A DNA stretch of 15,148 nucleotides, taken from contig CABSLV010000041.1 in the NCBI GenBank assembly GCA_902478645.1, positions 1-15,148 of the forward strand, given 5' to 3'. The notes beneath the pieces are model-generated. The model had not been told where the DNA came from and ran no database searches. It saw only the letters and a program-made list of their open reading frames with translations. The DNA comes from an uncultured Flavobacteriales bacterium (GTDB taxonomy: Bacteria; Bacteroidota; Bacteroidia; Flavobacteriales; UBA1820). The position numbers and the translations under genes were made by a program. How positions within the stretch are numbered: position 1 is the stretch's first letter; each line of letters begins with the position of its first letter. This document shows, piece by piece, positions 1 through 6,534 of the stretch.

Positions 1-9
1 CTCTCTCTT

Positions 10-12
10 CAT
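10..12 (-). other. Possible start codon of a gene leaving the left edge
   Basis: An ATG on the minus strand reads into MKRE before the window ends. It lies about 30 bases downstream of the promoter-like site at 48-80 and is preceded on its strand by the purine-rich stretch GGGGAG. Only four codons are visible, so nothing can be said about the product, and the ATG may be chance. Confidence 0.2.
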
Positions 13-47
13 CTCCCCTCGCCCGGGTCCCTCTCCGTTTGCGGGGG

Positions 48-80
48 CAAAGGTAATCCCTTTTTTCCTCTCTCTCCAAA
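48..80 (-). promoter_or_regulatory. Leftward Bacteroidota-type promoter
   Basis: Read on the minus strand, TTTG (80-77) is followed after 21 bases by TACCTTTG (55-48), an exact fit to the Bacteroidota -33/-7 pattern TTTG...TAnnTTTG. Transcription would start near position 41 and leave the window. An AT-rich imperfect inverted repeat (arms 78-90 and 98-109) overlaps the -33 side. Confidence 0.5.
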
Positions 81-185
81 TTTTTTTCAAGGTTTTTTTG
101 AAAAAATTTTTCAAGACTTTCGGGCTGCCCCATTCCTGCTCACCACCCCTAAAACAAGGGATTCTTTTCTGGCGAAGCAGGACTA

Positions 186-217
186 CAAAGGTACGGTAAA
201 AGGAAAGACAATTCCAA
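186..217 (-). promoter_or_regulatory. Second leftward promoter-like site
   Basis: On the minus strand TTG (217-215) is followed after 21 bases by TACCTTTG (193-186). The -7 octamer is identical to the one at 48-55. It lies just after the stop of the ABC ATPase gene and points the same way, so it would start a separate leftward transcript. I see no convincing terminator between the ABC stop and this site. Confidence 0.4.
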
Positions 218-239
218 GCCTTTTCCCAAAAAAATTTCC

Positions 240-1931
240 TCACTCAACCCTCACCCGCGGGATTGCATCCATAAGTCGCTGGGTATACGAAGATTGAGGA
301 TTTTTGTACACCACATCCGTCCGGCCGTATTCGACGATACGTCCTCCCTGCATCACAGCCAAGTGGTCGGACATATACTGCACCACGCTCAAATCGTGAG
401 AAATGAACAGGTAGGTAAAGCCGAAATCCTCCTTCAGATCATTGAGCAGATTGAGCACCTGCGCCTGCACGGAGACATCGAGCGCCGACACGGATTCGTC
501 GCAAATGATAAACGAAGGCTGGAGTACCAACGCCCGCGCGATGCCGATACGCTGCCGCTGCCCGCCGGAAAACTGATGAGGATACCGCGAGGACACCTCG
601 GGCGAGAGCCCTACCTTTTTGAGCAAGTCGGCGATGTACTCCCGGCGCTGGCGGTCGTTGTCCAGAATATGGTGCACCTGCATGGGTTCGATCAAGGCCT
701 CACCCACGCTCAACATGGGATTGAGCGAGGCAAAAGGATCCTGGAAGATGATCTGTATCTCGCGCCGGAGATTCATGACCTCTTTTGACGAGAGACGGGT
801 GATATCCTTTCCCCGGTAGAACACCTCGCCTTCACTCGGCGGATCGAGCATCAGGATGGCGCGTGAAAAGGTACTTTTTCCGCAACCGCTCTCCCCGACC
901 AGCCCCAAGGTTTCACCTTTATATATGTCGAGGTTCACTCCCTGCACCGCCCGGGTAAGATCGGCTCCGTTGCGGAACCACTTGGACACCCCGCGAATGC
1001 GCAAAAGCGGCGCGCGTTGCTCCACTTCGGCTTCGTGGGCGATGATCTGTTCCTCGGTCAAGGGAGCGCCTTCGGGCATCCGTCCATCGACGAAATCCGC
1101 CACCACCGGCAGACGGTTGACCTTTCGTCCGAGTTGCGGACGGCAAGCCAGCAACCCTTTGGTATAAGGAGAACGCGGGGCGAGAAAAATATCCCGCTTG
1201 GTACCTTGTTCCTCGATATGTCCCCGATACATCACCAGCACATCGTCGGCGATCTCGGAAATGAGTGCCAGGTCGTGCGTGATGAAGATGATGGCCATAT
1301 TGGTGGTCCGACTGATCTCGGAGAGCAGATTGACGATCTCTTTCTGCACCGTTACGTCGAGTGCGGTGGTCGGTTCATCGGCGATGATCACATCGGGACG
1401 GCAGGCAATGGCCATGGCGATGACCACGCGCTGTTTCTGTCCGCCGGAGATCTGGTGCGGATAGGAATTGTAGATGCGCTGGGGATCGGGCAGTTTGACC
1501 TGTTCGAAGAGCTTGAGCACTTCGGCCTTGCGCTCGGCGGCGCTCATCCGGGTATGGATCTTGAGCACTTCCTCGACCTGCGCGCCGCAGCGTTGCACGG
1601 GATTGAGCGCGCTCATGGGTTCCTGAAAGACCATCGTGATGCGTTCGCCCCGCAGACGGCGGAAATGTTTCTCGGGCAAGGTAGTCAGGTTTACCACCCG
1701 GTCGCCCTGGCGGAAAAGCACTTCGCCGCCGCTCACCCGCAGGTTGGGGTTGAGCAGGCCGGTAATGGCATAGCACGTGATGGACTTTCCGCTGCCCGAC
1801 TCCCCGACGATACCCAACACTTTCCCCTTTTCGAGGGAAAAGCTGATGTTCTCTACCAAAGTCCGTTGCTCGCCGTCCTTGACCGCGCTGATACACAGAT
1901 TGCGTACTTCCAGTATATTCTTTTCGTTCAT
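240..1931 (-). CDS. Fused double-ATPase of an oligopeptide-type ABC importer
   Basis: This 563-residue protein carries two complete nucleotide-binding domains of the Dpp/Opp class and would power uptake of peptides or similar solutes from the cytoplasmic face of the inner membrane. Domain 1 has Walker A GESGSGKS at 43-50, signature ISGGQ at 161-165, Walker B VIIADE at 181-186 and switch His219. Domain 2 has Walker A at 346-354, signature FSGGQ at 454-458, Walker B FIICDE at 474-479 and His512. Both catalytic Glu residues are present, so both sites look competent. The fusion resembles YejF/GsiA-type proteins. I chose the ATG at 1931 because the open frame extends upstream only through unrelated sequence containing a promoter-like box, and because MNEKNILEVRNL is a normal domain start. 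No permease or binding protein is in the window, so the substrate is unknown. Confidence 0.93.
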   Translation of the reverse strand: MNEKNILEVRNLCISAVKDGEQRTLVENISFSLEKGKVLGIVGESGSGKSITCYAITGLLNPNLRVSGGEVLFRQGDRVVNLTTLPEKHFRRLRGERITMVFQEPMSALNPVQRCGAQVEEVLKIHTRMSAAERKAEVLKLFEQVKLPDPQRIYNSYPHQISGGQKQRVVIAMAIACRPDVIIADEPTTALDVTVQKEIVNLLSEISRTTNMAIIFITHDLALISEIADDVLVMYRGHIEEQGTKRDIFLAPRSPYTKGLLACRPQLGRKVNRLPVVADFVDGRMPEGAPLTEEQIIAHEAEVEQRAPLLRIRGVSKWFRNGADLTRAVQGVNLDIYKGETLGLVGESGCGKSTFSRAILMLDPPSEGEVFYRGKDITRLSSKEVMNLRREIQIIFQDPFASLNPMLSVGEALIEPMQVHHILDNDRQRREYIADLLKKVGLSPEVSSRYPHQFSGGQRQRIGIARALVLQPSFIICDESVSALDVSVQAQVLNLLNDLKEDFGFTYLFISHDLSVVQYMSDHLAVMQGGRIVEYGRTDVVYKNPQSSYTQRLMDAIPRVRVE

Positions 1932-1958
1932 CACGTTCGCATACACGTCTCGAAGGCA

Positions 1959-1986
1959 CAAAATTAGATAAGATAAACGTACCAAA
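1959..1986 (-). promoter_or_regulatory. Candidate promoter of the ABC ATPase gene
   Basis: On the minus strand TAATTTTG (1966-1959) matches the -7 consensus TAnnTTTG. A TTTG lies at 1986-1983, but the 16-base spacing is shorter than usual. The start codon is about 28 bases downstream of the -7 box. The same 11-base string (GCACAAAATTA on the plus strand) recurs upstream of cstA at 7980-7990. Confidence 0.4.
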
Positions 1987-2001
1987 CATGACATTTTTTT
2001 A

Positions 2002-2009
2002 TAAATTTG
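2002..2009 (+). promoter_or_regulatory. Candidate -7 box for the peptidase operon
   Basis: TAAATTTG is an exact TAnnTTTG match 80 bases before the M20 peptidase start, within the divergent gap at 1932-2089. No TTTG is seen at the usual distance upstream, so it is weaker evidence than a paired site. Confidence 0.3.
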
Positions 2010-2089
2010 TTTAATTCCATATACAAAATCCTCCGCCCCGATCGGCGGATCGGAAAAACATTCCTGACACGAAAAAAACGAACGGACCG

Positions 2090-3487
2090 ATGAAAGAAAT
2101 CGCACGCAAAGACCTGCAGAACTACATCGAAAACGAAAAAGAGCGCATGCTCGACGAACTCTTCGCCCTGTTGCGTATCCCCTCCATATCCGCGGTAAGC
2201 GCCCACCGGGACGACATGCGCCGCATGGCGGATGCCCTGGTGGCCAAACTTCTGGCCTCGGGTGCCGACCGGGCTTGCGTGATGGAAACCGGCGGCCATC
2301 CGGCCGTGATGGCCGAAAAGATACTCGACCCCGCCCTGCCTACGGTGCTGGTGTACGGACACTACGACGTACAACCGGTCGAGCCGCTGGAACTGTGGAA
2401 GAACCCTCCCTTCGACCCCATCGTCCGAAAGACCGACCTGCACCCCGAAGGGGCGATCATGGCCCGGGGAGCCAACGACGACAAGGGGCAGATGTACATG
2501 CACGTACTGGCCTTCGAATACATGATGCGCAGCGGCACCCTGCCCTGCAACGTCAAATTCCTGATCGAAGGCGAAGAGGAAGCCGGTTCGTCCCACCTGG
2601 ATGCTTTCGTGCGCGACCATGCCCGGGAGCTGGCCTGCGACGTGGTACTGGTTTCCGACACCACGATGGCGGGCAAGGATCAACCCTCGGTGATGACGGG
2701 CCTGCGCGGGCTTTCGTATTTCGAGGTAACGGTCAAAGGCCCCTCGCGCGACCTGCATTCGGGACATTTCGGCGGAGCGGTGGTCAATCCCTGCACGGCA
2801 CTGTGCGAAATGATCGCCGCCCTGCACGACGAGGCGGGACGGATCGCCATCCCGCATTTCTACGACGACGTACAGGAAGTTCCCCCGCAGGAACGCCAGC
2901 AGATGAACGCCCTGCCGCTCGACATGGAGCGCTACAAAGCCAACGTGGGCGTATCGGAGGTAAACGGCGAGGAAGGCTACAACACCCGCGAACGCGCCAC
3001 CATCCGCCCGGCACTCGACATAAACGGCATCTGGGGCGGATACACGGGCGAAGGCGCCAAGACGATCCTCCCGGCCCAGGCACACGCCAAAATCTCCATC
3101 CGGCTGGTGCCGAACCAGGATCCCGAAAAGGTCAACCGGGCCTTTGTCGAGCACTTCAAGAGCTTGGCACCCCGAGGTGTCGAAGTAGAAGTCGTCCCCA
3201 CCCAGGGGGCCTACCCGTACGTTACCCCCGTTTCCGGACACGCTTACCAGGCGGCGGCTGAAGCGCTGACCGAAGTGTACGGCCGTCCCACCGTGCCGGT
3301 GCGCGGAGGCGGCAGCATCGGCGTGGTGCCGATGTTCGAAAAATACCTGGGACGAAAGACCATCCTGATGGGATTCGGACTGGACACCGACGCCATCCAC
3401 TCACCCAATGAAAACTACAGCCTCGCACAATTTTACCGGGGCATCGAATCCATCGTACTGTTTTACCGAAACTTCTGCCGGAAATGA
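2090..3487 (+). CDS. M20-family metallodipeptidase
   Basis: This is a 465-residue, probably cytoplasmic, di-zinc peptidase of the carnosinase/DUG1-like branch of family M20, which hydrolyses short peptides with a free N terminus. The metal site is complete: His91 in YGHYDVQP, bridging Asp130 in RGANDDKG, catalytic Glu163 and ligand Glu164 in EGEEEAGS, Asp190 in LVSD and His437 in AIHSPNE. His223 in the lid domain (RDLHSGHFGG) is in the position of the transition-state histidine contributed by the dimer partner. The length is normal for the family and no signal peptide is present. Its TGA stop overlaps the ATG of the next gene in ATGA, which implies translational coupling to the YkuD protein. 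The exact substrate cannot be read from sequence. Confidence 0.93.
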   Translation: MKEIARKDLQNYIENEKERMLDELFALLRIPSISAVSAHRDDMRRMADALVAKLLASGADRACVMETGGHPAVMAEKILDPALPTVLVYGHYDVQPVEPLELWKNPPFDPIVRKTDLHPEGAIMARGANDDKGQMYMHVLAFEYMMRSGTLPCNVKFLIEGEEEAGSSHLDAFVRDHARELACDVVLVSDTTMAGKDQPSVMTGLRGLSYFEVTVKGPSRDLHSGHFGGAVVNPCTALCEMIAALHDEAGRIAIPHFYDDVQEVPPQERQQMNALPLDMERYKANVGVSEVNGEEGYNTRERATIRPALDINGIWGGYTGEGAKTILPAQAHAKISIRLVPNQDPEKVNRAFVEHFKSLAPRGVEVEVVPTQGAYPYVTPVSGHAYQAAAEALTEVYGRPTVPVRGGGSIGVVPMFEKYLGRKTILMGFGLDTDAIHSPNENYSLAQFYRGIESIVLFYRNFCRK

Positions 3488-3960
3488 TGCGCATCGTCGT
3501 CGAGATCGCCGCTCAGCGGCTCACTTTGTATCAAGGAACGGAACCTGTACGGAGCTATCCCTGCTCTACCTCCCGGTACGGCGCCGGATGCCAGGAAGGG
3601 TCGAACCGCACCCCGATAGGTTTCCATGAAGTGGTCGAAAAATACGGCGATGGCGTTCCTTTGGGCGGGGTGTTCGTTTCCCGAGTCTATACAGGGGAGA
3701 TTGTCCCTCCTTGCCTGGAAAAGATCCCTTCGGGACAGGACCGCATCACCACCCGCATCCTCCGCTTGCGCGGGGTGCAGCCAGGGATCAACCAAGGAGG
3801 CGAGGTGGACAGCTACCGGCGTTACATCTACATCCACGGCACACCCGAGGAGGGACTCATCGGCACCCCGGCTTCGCACGGGTGTATCCGCATGACCAAT
3901 GCCGACGTGGCCGACCTGTACGAACGCGTCCCGATAGGTACCCAGGTCGAGATTTTTTGA
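3484..3960 (+). CDS. Small YkuD-fold L,D-transpeptidase/carboxypeptidase without signal peptide
   Basis: This 158-residue protein is a nearly bare YkuD domain. The active-site block has His118 (YIHGTPEEG) and, 14 residues later, SHGCIRM at 131-137, giving catalytic Cys134 with Arg136, the usual order for this family. YkuD enzymes cut or exchange the residue after the L,D bond of peptidoglycan stem peptides. Most are exported, but this one begins MMRIVVEIAAQRLTLY, where the strand-forming domain starts at once, with no signal peptide or membrane segment. Two adjacent ATGs (3484, 3487) are possible starts. The first overlaps the M20 peptidase stop. Known cytoplasmic YkuD proteins act as L,D-carboxypeptidases in peptidoglycan recycling. 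A similar role here is inference from missing export signal and coupling to a peptidase. Confidence 0.88.
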   Translation: MMRIVVEIAAQRLTLYQGTEPVRSYPCSTSRYGAGCQEGSNRTPIGFHEVVEKYGDGVPLGGVFVSRVYTGEIVPPCLEKIPSGQDRITTRILRLRGVQPGINQGGEVDSYRRYIYIHGTPEEGLIGTPASHGCIRMTNADVADLYERVPIGTQVEIF

Positions 3961-4030
3961 CAGAACCTTTATCATACATACAAGGCTCCTTAGCCAACGC
4001 ATTCTCTCCCGACACGGTTACCGCCCATCC
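3961..4030. other. Convergent gap between the YkuD and HAD genes
   Basis: These 70 bases separate converging genes. Apart from a 4-bp GGCT/AGCC hairpin near 3984-3995 without a T-run, I see no terminator, promoter or repeat. Confidence 0.5.
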
Positions 4031-4648
4031 CTACGGGAGGGCATTCCCCTCGGCCAAAGCAGCGAGCACTTCGTCGGGACGGCGGCGGGAGAGGTCCAGC
4101 CAAAGCCCCTGCAGGCCTGCGGCACGCGCCCCCTCGACATTCTCCAGCGTATCATCCACAAAGAGGGTCCGGGCGGCGTCGAGGCCGTTTTCCTGAAGCA
4201 CTCGTTCGAAGAGAGCCCGCTCGGGTTTGCGCATACCGGTATCCTGGCTGTAATACACCTGTTCGAAGAGTTGTTCAAAGGCATCGAGATCCATCCGGGT
4301 GCGCAGACGGTCGATGTGAATGGGGTCGGTATTGCTCAAAAGAAACAGGCGATAACGTTTTCCCAGACGTTCCAGCAAATGCCATCGCACGGGGGGCACC
4401 TGGCGGAGCATTGCGCACCAGGCGTCTTCGACCTGTGCGGTGGTCGTGCCAGGAGGAAGGTAGCGTTTGAGAAACGCCACGTACTGTTCCCGGCCTACTT
4501 TTCCCCGTTGGAAATCCAAGTTGACGGCCGTGAGTTCGGGCGGGACCCTTTCGAGTCCGAGAGCTACAAAAGCCTCGTAGGTGGCGCGTTCATCCAAATC
4601 CAGAAGTACTCCTCCAAAATCGAGAATCAGATTTTCAATCGTTTCCAT
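4031..4648 (-). CDS. YihX-like HAD-superfamily phosphatase
   Basis: This 205-residue protein is a cytoplasmic HAD hydrolase that would remove phosphate from a small sugar phosphate or similar substrate. Motif I is LILDFGGVLLD with nucleophile Asp10. Motif II is LLSNT with Ser105, motif III is GMRKPE with Lys141, and motif IV is FVDDT with Asp165/Asp166. The stretch YYSQDTGMRKPE closely recalls Escherichia coli YihX, an alpha-D-glucose-1-phosphatase. As in YihX (FDLGNV), the second motif I Asp found in most HAD phosphatases is replaced by Gly, so that residue is a family trait rather than damage. The gene stands alone, convergent with the YkuD gene and divergent from the tRNA. Its substrate is not established by sequence. 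Confidence 0.88.
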   Translation of the reverse strand: METIENLILDFGGVLLDLDERATYEAFVALGLERVPPELTAVNLDFQRGKVGREQYVAFLKRYLPPGTTTAQVEDAWCAMLRQVPPVRWHLLERLGKRYRLFLLSNTDPIHIDRLRTRMDLDAFEQLFEQVYYSQDTGMRKPERALFERVLQENGLDAARTLFVDDTLENVEGARAAGLQGLWLDLSRRRPDEVLAALAEGNALP

Positions 4649-4684
4649 AGGCCGGGTCCGGCGCGCTTTTTCCTCCGGACATTA

Positions 4685-4716
4685 TTTGCAAGGTAGTGAA
4701 AATTGTCGTAATATTG
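4685..4716 (+). promoter_or_regulatory. Promoter of the tRNA gene
   Basis: TTTG (4685-4688) is followed after 20 bases by TAATATTG (4709-4716), seven of eight matches to TAnnTTTG at good Bacteroidota spacing. Transcription would begin near 4723, giving a leader of about 38 bases to be trimmed before the tRNA. Confidence 0.5.
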
Positions 4717-4760
4717 CACGTCTTTTTCGCGTACAAGGCACGCGCATTTGTGCGAAAGAC

Positions 4761-4834
4761 GGTCCCTTAGCTCAGTTGGTTAGAGCACCTGACTCATAAT
4801 CAGGGAGTCGTTGGTTCAAGCCCAACAGGGACCA
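4761..4834 (+). tRNA. tRNA with CAU anticodon, probably Ile2 (lysidine type)
   Basis: The full cloverleaf is visible: acceptor GGTCCCT/AGGGACC, D arm GCTC/GAGC, anticodon stem CCTGA/TCAGG with loop CTCATAA (anticodon CAT at 4795-4797), T arm GTTGG/CCAAC and discriminator A4834. The genome does not encode the full CCA end (CCG follows). A CAU anticodon may be elongator Met or the Ile2 tRNA whose C34 becomes lysidine. The acceptor has C4-G69 and C5-G68 pairs, which are known recognition features for TilS and are shared with Escherichia coli ileX (GGCCCCT) rather than elongator metT (GGCTACG). I therefore favour Ile2. It is not the initiator type. Confidence 0.96.
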
Positions 4835-4840
4835 CCGACG

Positions 4841-4861
4841 GGCAAGACTTGCTTGCCTTTT
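4841..4861 (+). terminator. Proximal hairpin after the tRNA
   Basis: GGCAAG (4841-4846) and CTTGCC (4852-4857) pair around loop ACTTG and are followed by TTTT. It starts seven bases after the tRNA discriminator, so it is probably a first, weak terminator or a processing guide for the tRNA 3' end. Confidence 0.5.
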
Positions 4862-4872
4862 CCAAAAACAAA

Positions 4873-4902
4873 GCCGCCGGAAACCCATTCCGGCGGCTTT
4901 TT
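4873..4902 (+). terminator. Strong intrinsic terminator after the tRNA
   Basis: A perfect 10-bp GC-rich stem, GCCGCCGGAA (4873-4882) with TTCCGGCGGC (4888-4897), encloses loop ACCCA and is followed by five T. It ends the tRNA transcript. It is preceded by A-rich sequence, so it may also act on the minus strand for the Ntn-hydrolase gene that ends at 5030. Confidence 0.85.
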
Positions 4903-5029
4903 CATTCCTATTCCAAAGAACAATCCTTCATTCGAGGACACTTTTTTTTGCTTTTCTCGACCCGTTCTGCTCCCCTAGCATCCATTGTCTGCCGGGAAAA
5001 GCACCTTGGGAAGAGACACCTCCGCCCGG

Positions 5030-6268
5030 TCAGATCCCGAACAGTTCGGCATACTGCCCCGTCACGTAGTCCTCCAACCAAGCGTACAGCTCGTTCATCT
5101 GCTTCACGTCCACCTTGCCGGAGGCGTACCAGTCGTCGATCACCTGCTGCGAACGCTCAAACACGGTCTGCTCGACCCCCTGGAGCAACTGCATGCAGCC
5201 GGTTCCCTGCGGATTGAAGATGAGTTCCCAACGGAAATAGTCGGACGTTCCACCACCCTGCCGGCACGAGAAGATCCGGTTGCGCAGGGTCATCGCCTTG
5301 TCGCACAGCGGGGAAACACCCGTTTTGGGATCGCGCAGGACCATGGGAGGCATCTTTTCGGCATTTTTCACCCACAGGGGTACGGCTACCGCAGCCGGAG
5401 GGTAGTTCAAAGCGGTCCACATGACGGTCAGATCGGGATTTTCCCCTTTCTTCACCCCCTGCACCACCACGGAACTTCCGGTGCTGCGACGCGGGATAAA
5501 ATCCTTGTCCACGAACCAACCTGTGGTGCGGGGCGTATTGTACGAGCCATCCTTCAAGTCGATGCCCATCATCTGGTTTTTGAAGCAACGCGCCAAGTCG
5601 GAAAACATCCACGCCGGCGTGATCTGCCCCGTACCGGCCGCACGCATCAGCTCGACGTCCTCGTTCATGTAACGGACATAGCCCATACCTTCGTACAACC
5701 CGCCGGAAAACGAAAAGTTCGTCCGGGCAATGTAGCCCATCGGTGCATCCTTGGGATCATTGGCGTCGAACATCACGTAGTCGTAATACCCTACCTCGAA
5801 CATCGCTGCGCCGCCCTGGGCGTCGATCACACCGAAGTTGGCTTCGATCCCGCTGGGCTTGGAGAGCGTGTCGAGAAACACCTTGAAATCCTCGATGGAA
5901 CCGCACACCTCCAGGGCGCGTTTCATCACCCGACCGTTTGCCTCGCCACGCTCCTCTCCGGGCTGGACTTCCACCAGGTTGTACGACTGGGTGTTCATGA
6001 TGGCAAAACCGGCCGTATTGGTGCCGATCCAGATCTCCGTCGGATTGTCCACGCTATTGACGATACCGATAAAAGCATACTTTTCGCCCGAGAAGTACTT
6101 CACGGCATTCTGCACATTGTCCGTATCGCGGTTTTTCCACAGGAGCGGACGGCCGTCGGGAGTGACTTTTCCGGAAATTACCGCCGAGGTACAAGCCTCC
6201 GCGGGGTTCGATACGCCGATCATCAGCGCAAAGGAGAGCGCAAGGGCACAAAAAGCGTGTTTTTTCAT
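5030..6268 (-). CDS. Secreted Ntn-hydrolase, C45/acyl-transferase type
   Basis: This 412-residue protein starts with a signal peptide (MKK, hydrophobic core at about 5-19, then NPAEA) and continues CTSAVISGKVTPDGRPLLWKNRDTDN-like sequence from Cys26. That block, an N-terminal Cys followed by DGRPLLWKNRD, is typical of the N-terminal-nucleophile amidohydrolases called acyl-CoA:6-aminopenicillanate acyltransferase, family C45. They cleave or transfer acyl groups at amide bonds. The AEA tripeptide before Cys26 fits signal peptidase I, so export cleavage itself would free the nucleophile. The lipobox Leu is absent, so a lipoprotein is unlikely. The likely location is the periplasm. Related secreted enzymes include bile-salt and peptide amidases, so the substrate stays open. 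The ATG at 6268 is the only start that gives a complete signal peptide. Confidence 0.85.
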   Translation of the reverse strand: MKKHAFCALALSFALMIGVSNPAEACTSAVISGKVTPDGRPLLWKNRDTDNVQNAVKYFSGEKYAFIGIVNSVDNPTEIWIGTNTAGFAIMNTQSYNLVEVQPGEERGEANGRVMKRALEVCGSIEDFKVFLDTLSKPSGIEANFGVIDAQGGAAMFEVGYYDYVMFDANDPKDAPMGYIARTNFSFSGGLYEGMGYVRYMNEDVELMRAAGTGQITPAWMFSDLARCFKNQMMGIDLKDGSYNTPRTTGWFVDKDFIPRRSTGSSVVVQGVKKGENPDLTVMWTALNYPPAAVAVPLWVKNAEKMPPMVLRDPKTGVSPLCDKAMTLRNRIFSCRQGGGTSDYFRWELIFNPQGTGCMQLLQGVEQTVFERSQQVIDDWYASGKVDVKQMNELYAWLEDYVTGQYAELFGI

Positions 6269-6534
6269 CGGTTTTCTGTATTTGGTTATCTATTTATTCT
6301 TTCTTCTCGGTTCTTCTCTACCCTTCCCCTGTTCATACGGAAGGGGGGAAAAGACCTCTCCCTCTCCCCTGCACCGGGGCAGGAAAAACGATGGGGTTAA
6401 ATGTAGTGAAAGGCGAGCGCAACGGCAAGGGGGAAAACGAAGTTTTCACACCATACCGATGCCGAGCCGAATCCCCGTCCCCCGCCCCCCTTGTCGAGAA
6501 ACTCCCGGCAGACCGAAGAGCTCCCCGGGAGGGA
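6269..6534. other. Non-coding gap with C/G-rich low-complexity sequence
   Basis: The 266 bases between cstA and the Ntn-hydrolase gene contain no believable gene. They hold a 7-bp hairpin CCCTTCC/GGAAGGG (6321-6345), a small CCTGC/GCAGG hairpin (6368-6383) and C-runs near 6476-6490. On the minus strand TACATTTA near 6400 is a one-mismatch -7 box that could serve the Ntn-hydrolase, but no -33 element goes with it. Confidence 0.5.
6496..6531 (-). terminator. Weak terminator-like hairpin after cstA
   Basis: On the minus strand CTCCCGG (6531-6525) pairs with CCGGGAG (6508-6502), followed by TTTCTC. It begins three bases past the cstA stop codon. The T-run is short and broken, so termination would be partial at best. 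Confidence 0.4.

Noticed and set aside
78..109. AT-rich inverted repeat considered as a terminator
   Set aside because: Arms are almost all A and T with a one-base bulge and no GC stem. It overlaps a promoter -33 element and is more likely a curved or flexible stretch.
1932..2105. Longer start for the ABC ATPase, adding 58 residues
   Set aside because: The extra residues resemble nothing in the family, run into the divergent gene, and cover a promoter-like box.
1964..3400. A 478-codon minus-strand frame opposite the M20 peptidase
   Set aside because: The peptidase has all its metal ligands. The antisense frame is compositionally a shadow and overlaps the divergent promoter gap.
4581..4799. 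Small plus-strand frame running into the tRNA
   Set aside because: Its C-terminal GPLAQLVRAPDS is the familiar false translation of a tRNA 5' half.
4985..6400. A 471-codon plus-strand frame opposite the Ntn-hydrolase
   Set aside because: The minus-strand protein has a signal peptide and a family active site. The plus-strand frame has none and crosses into non-coding sequence.
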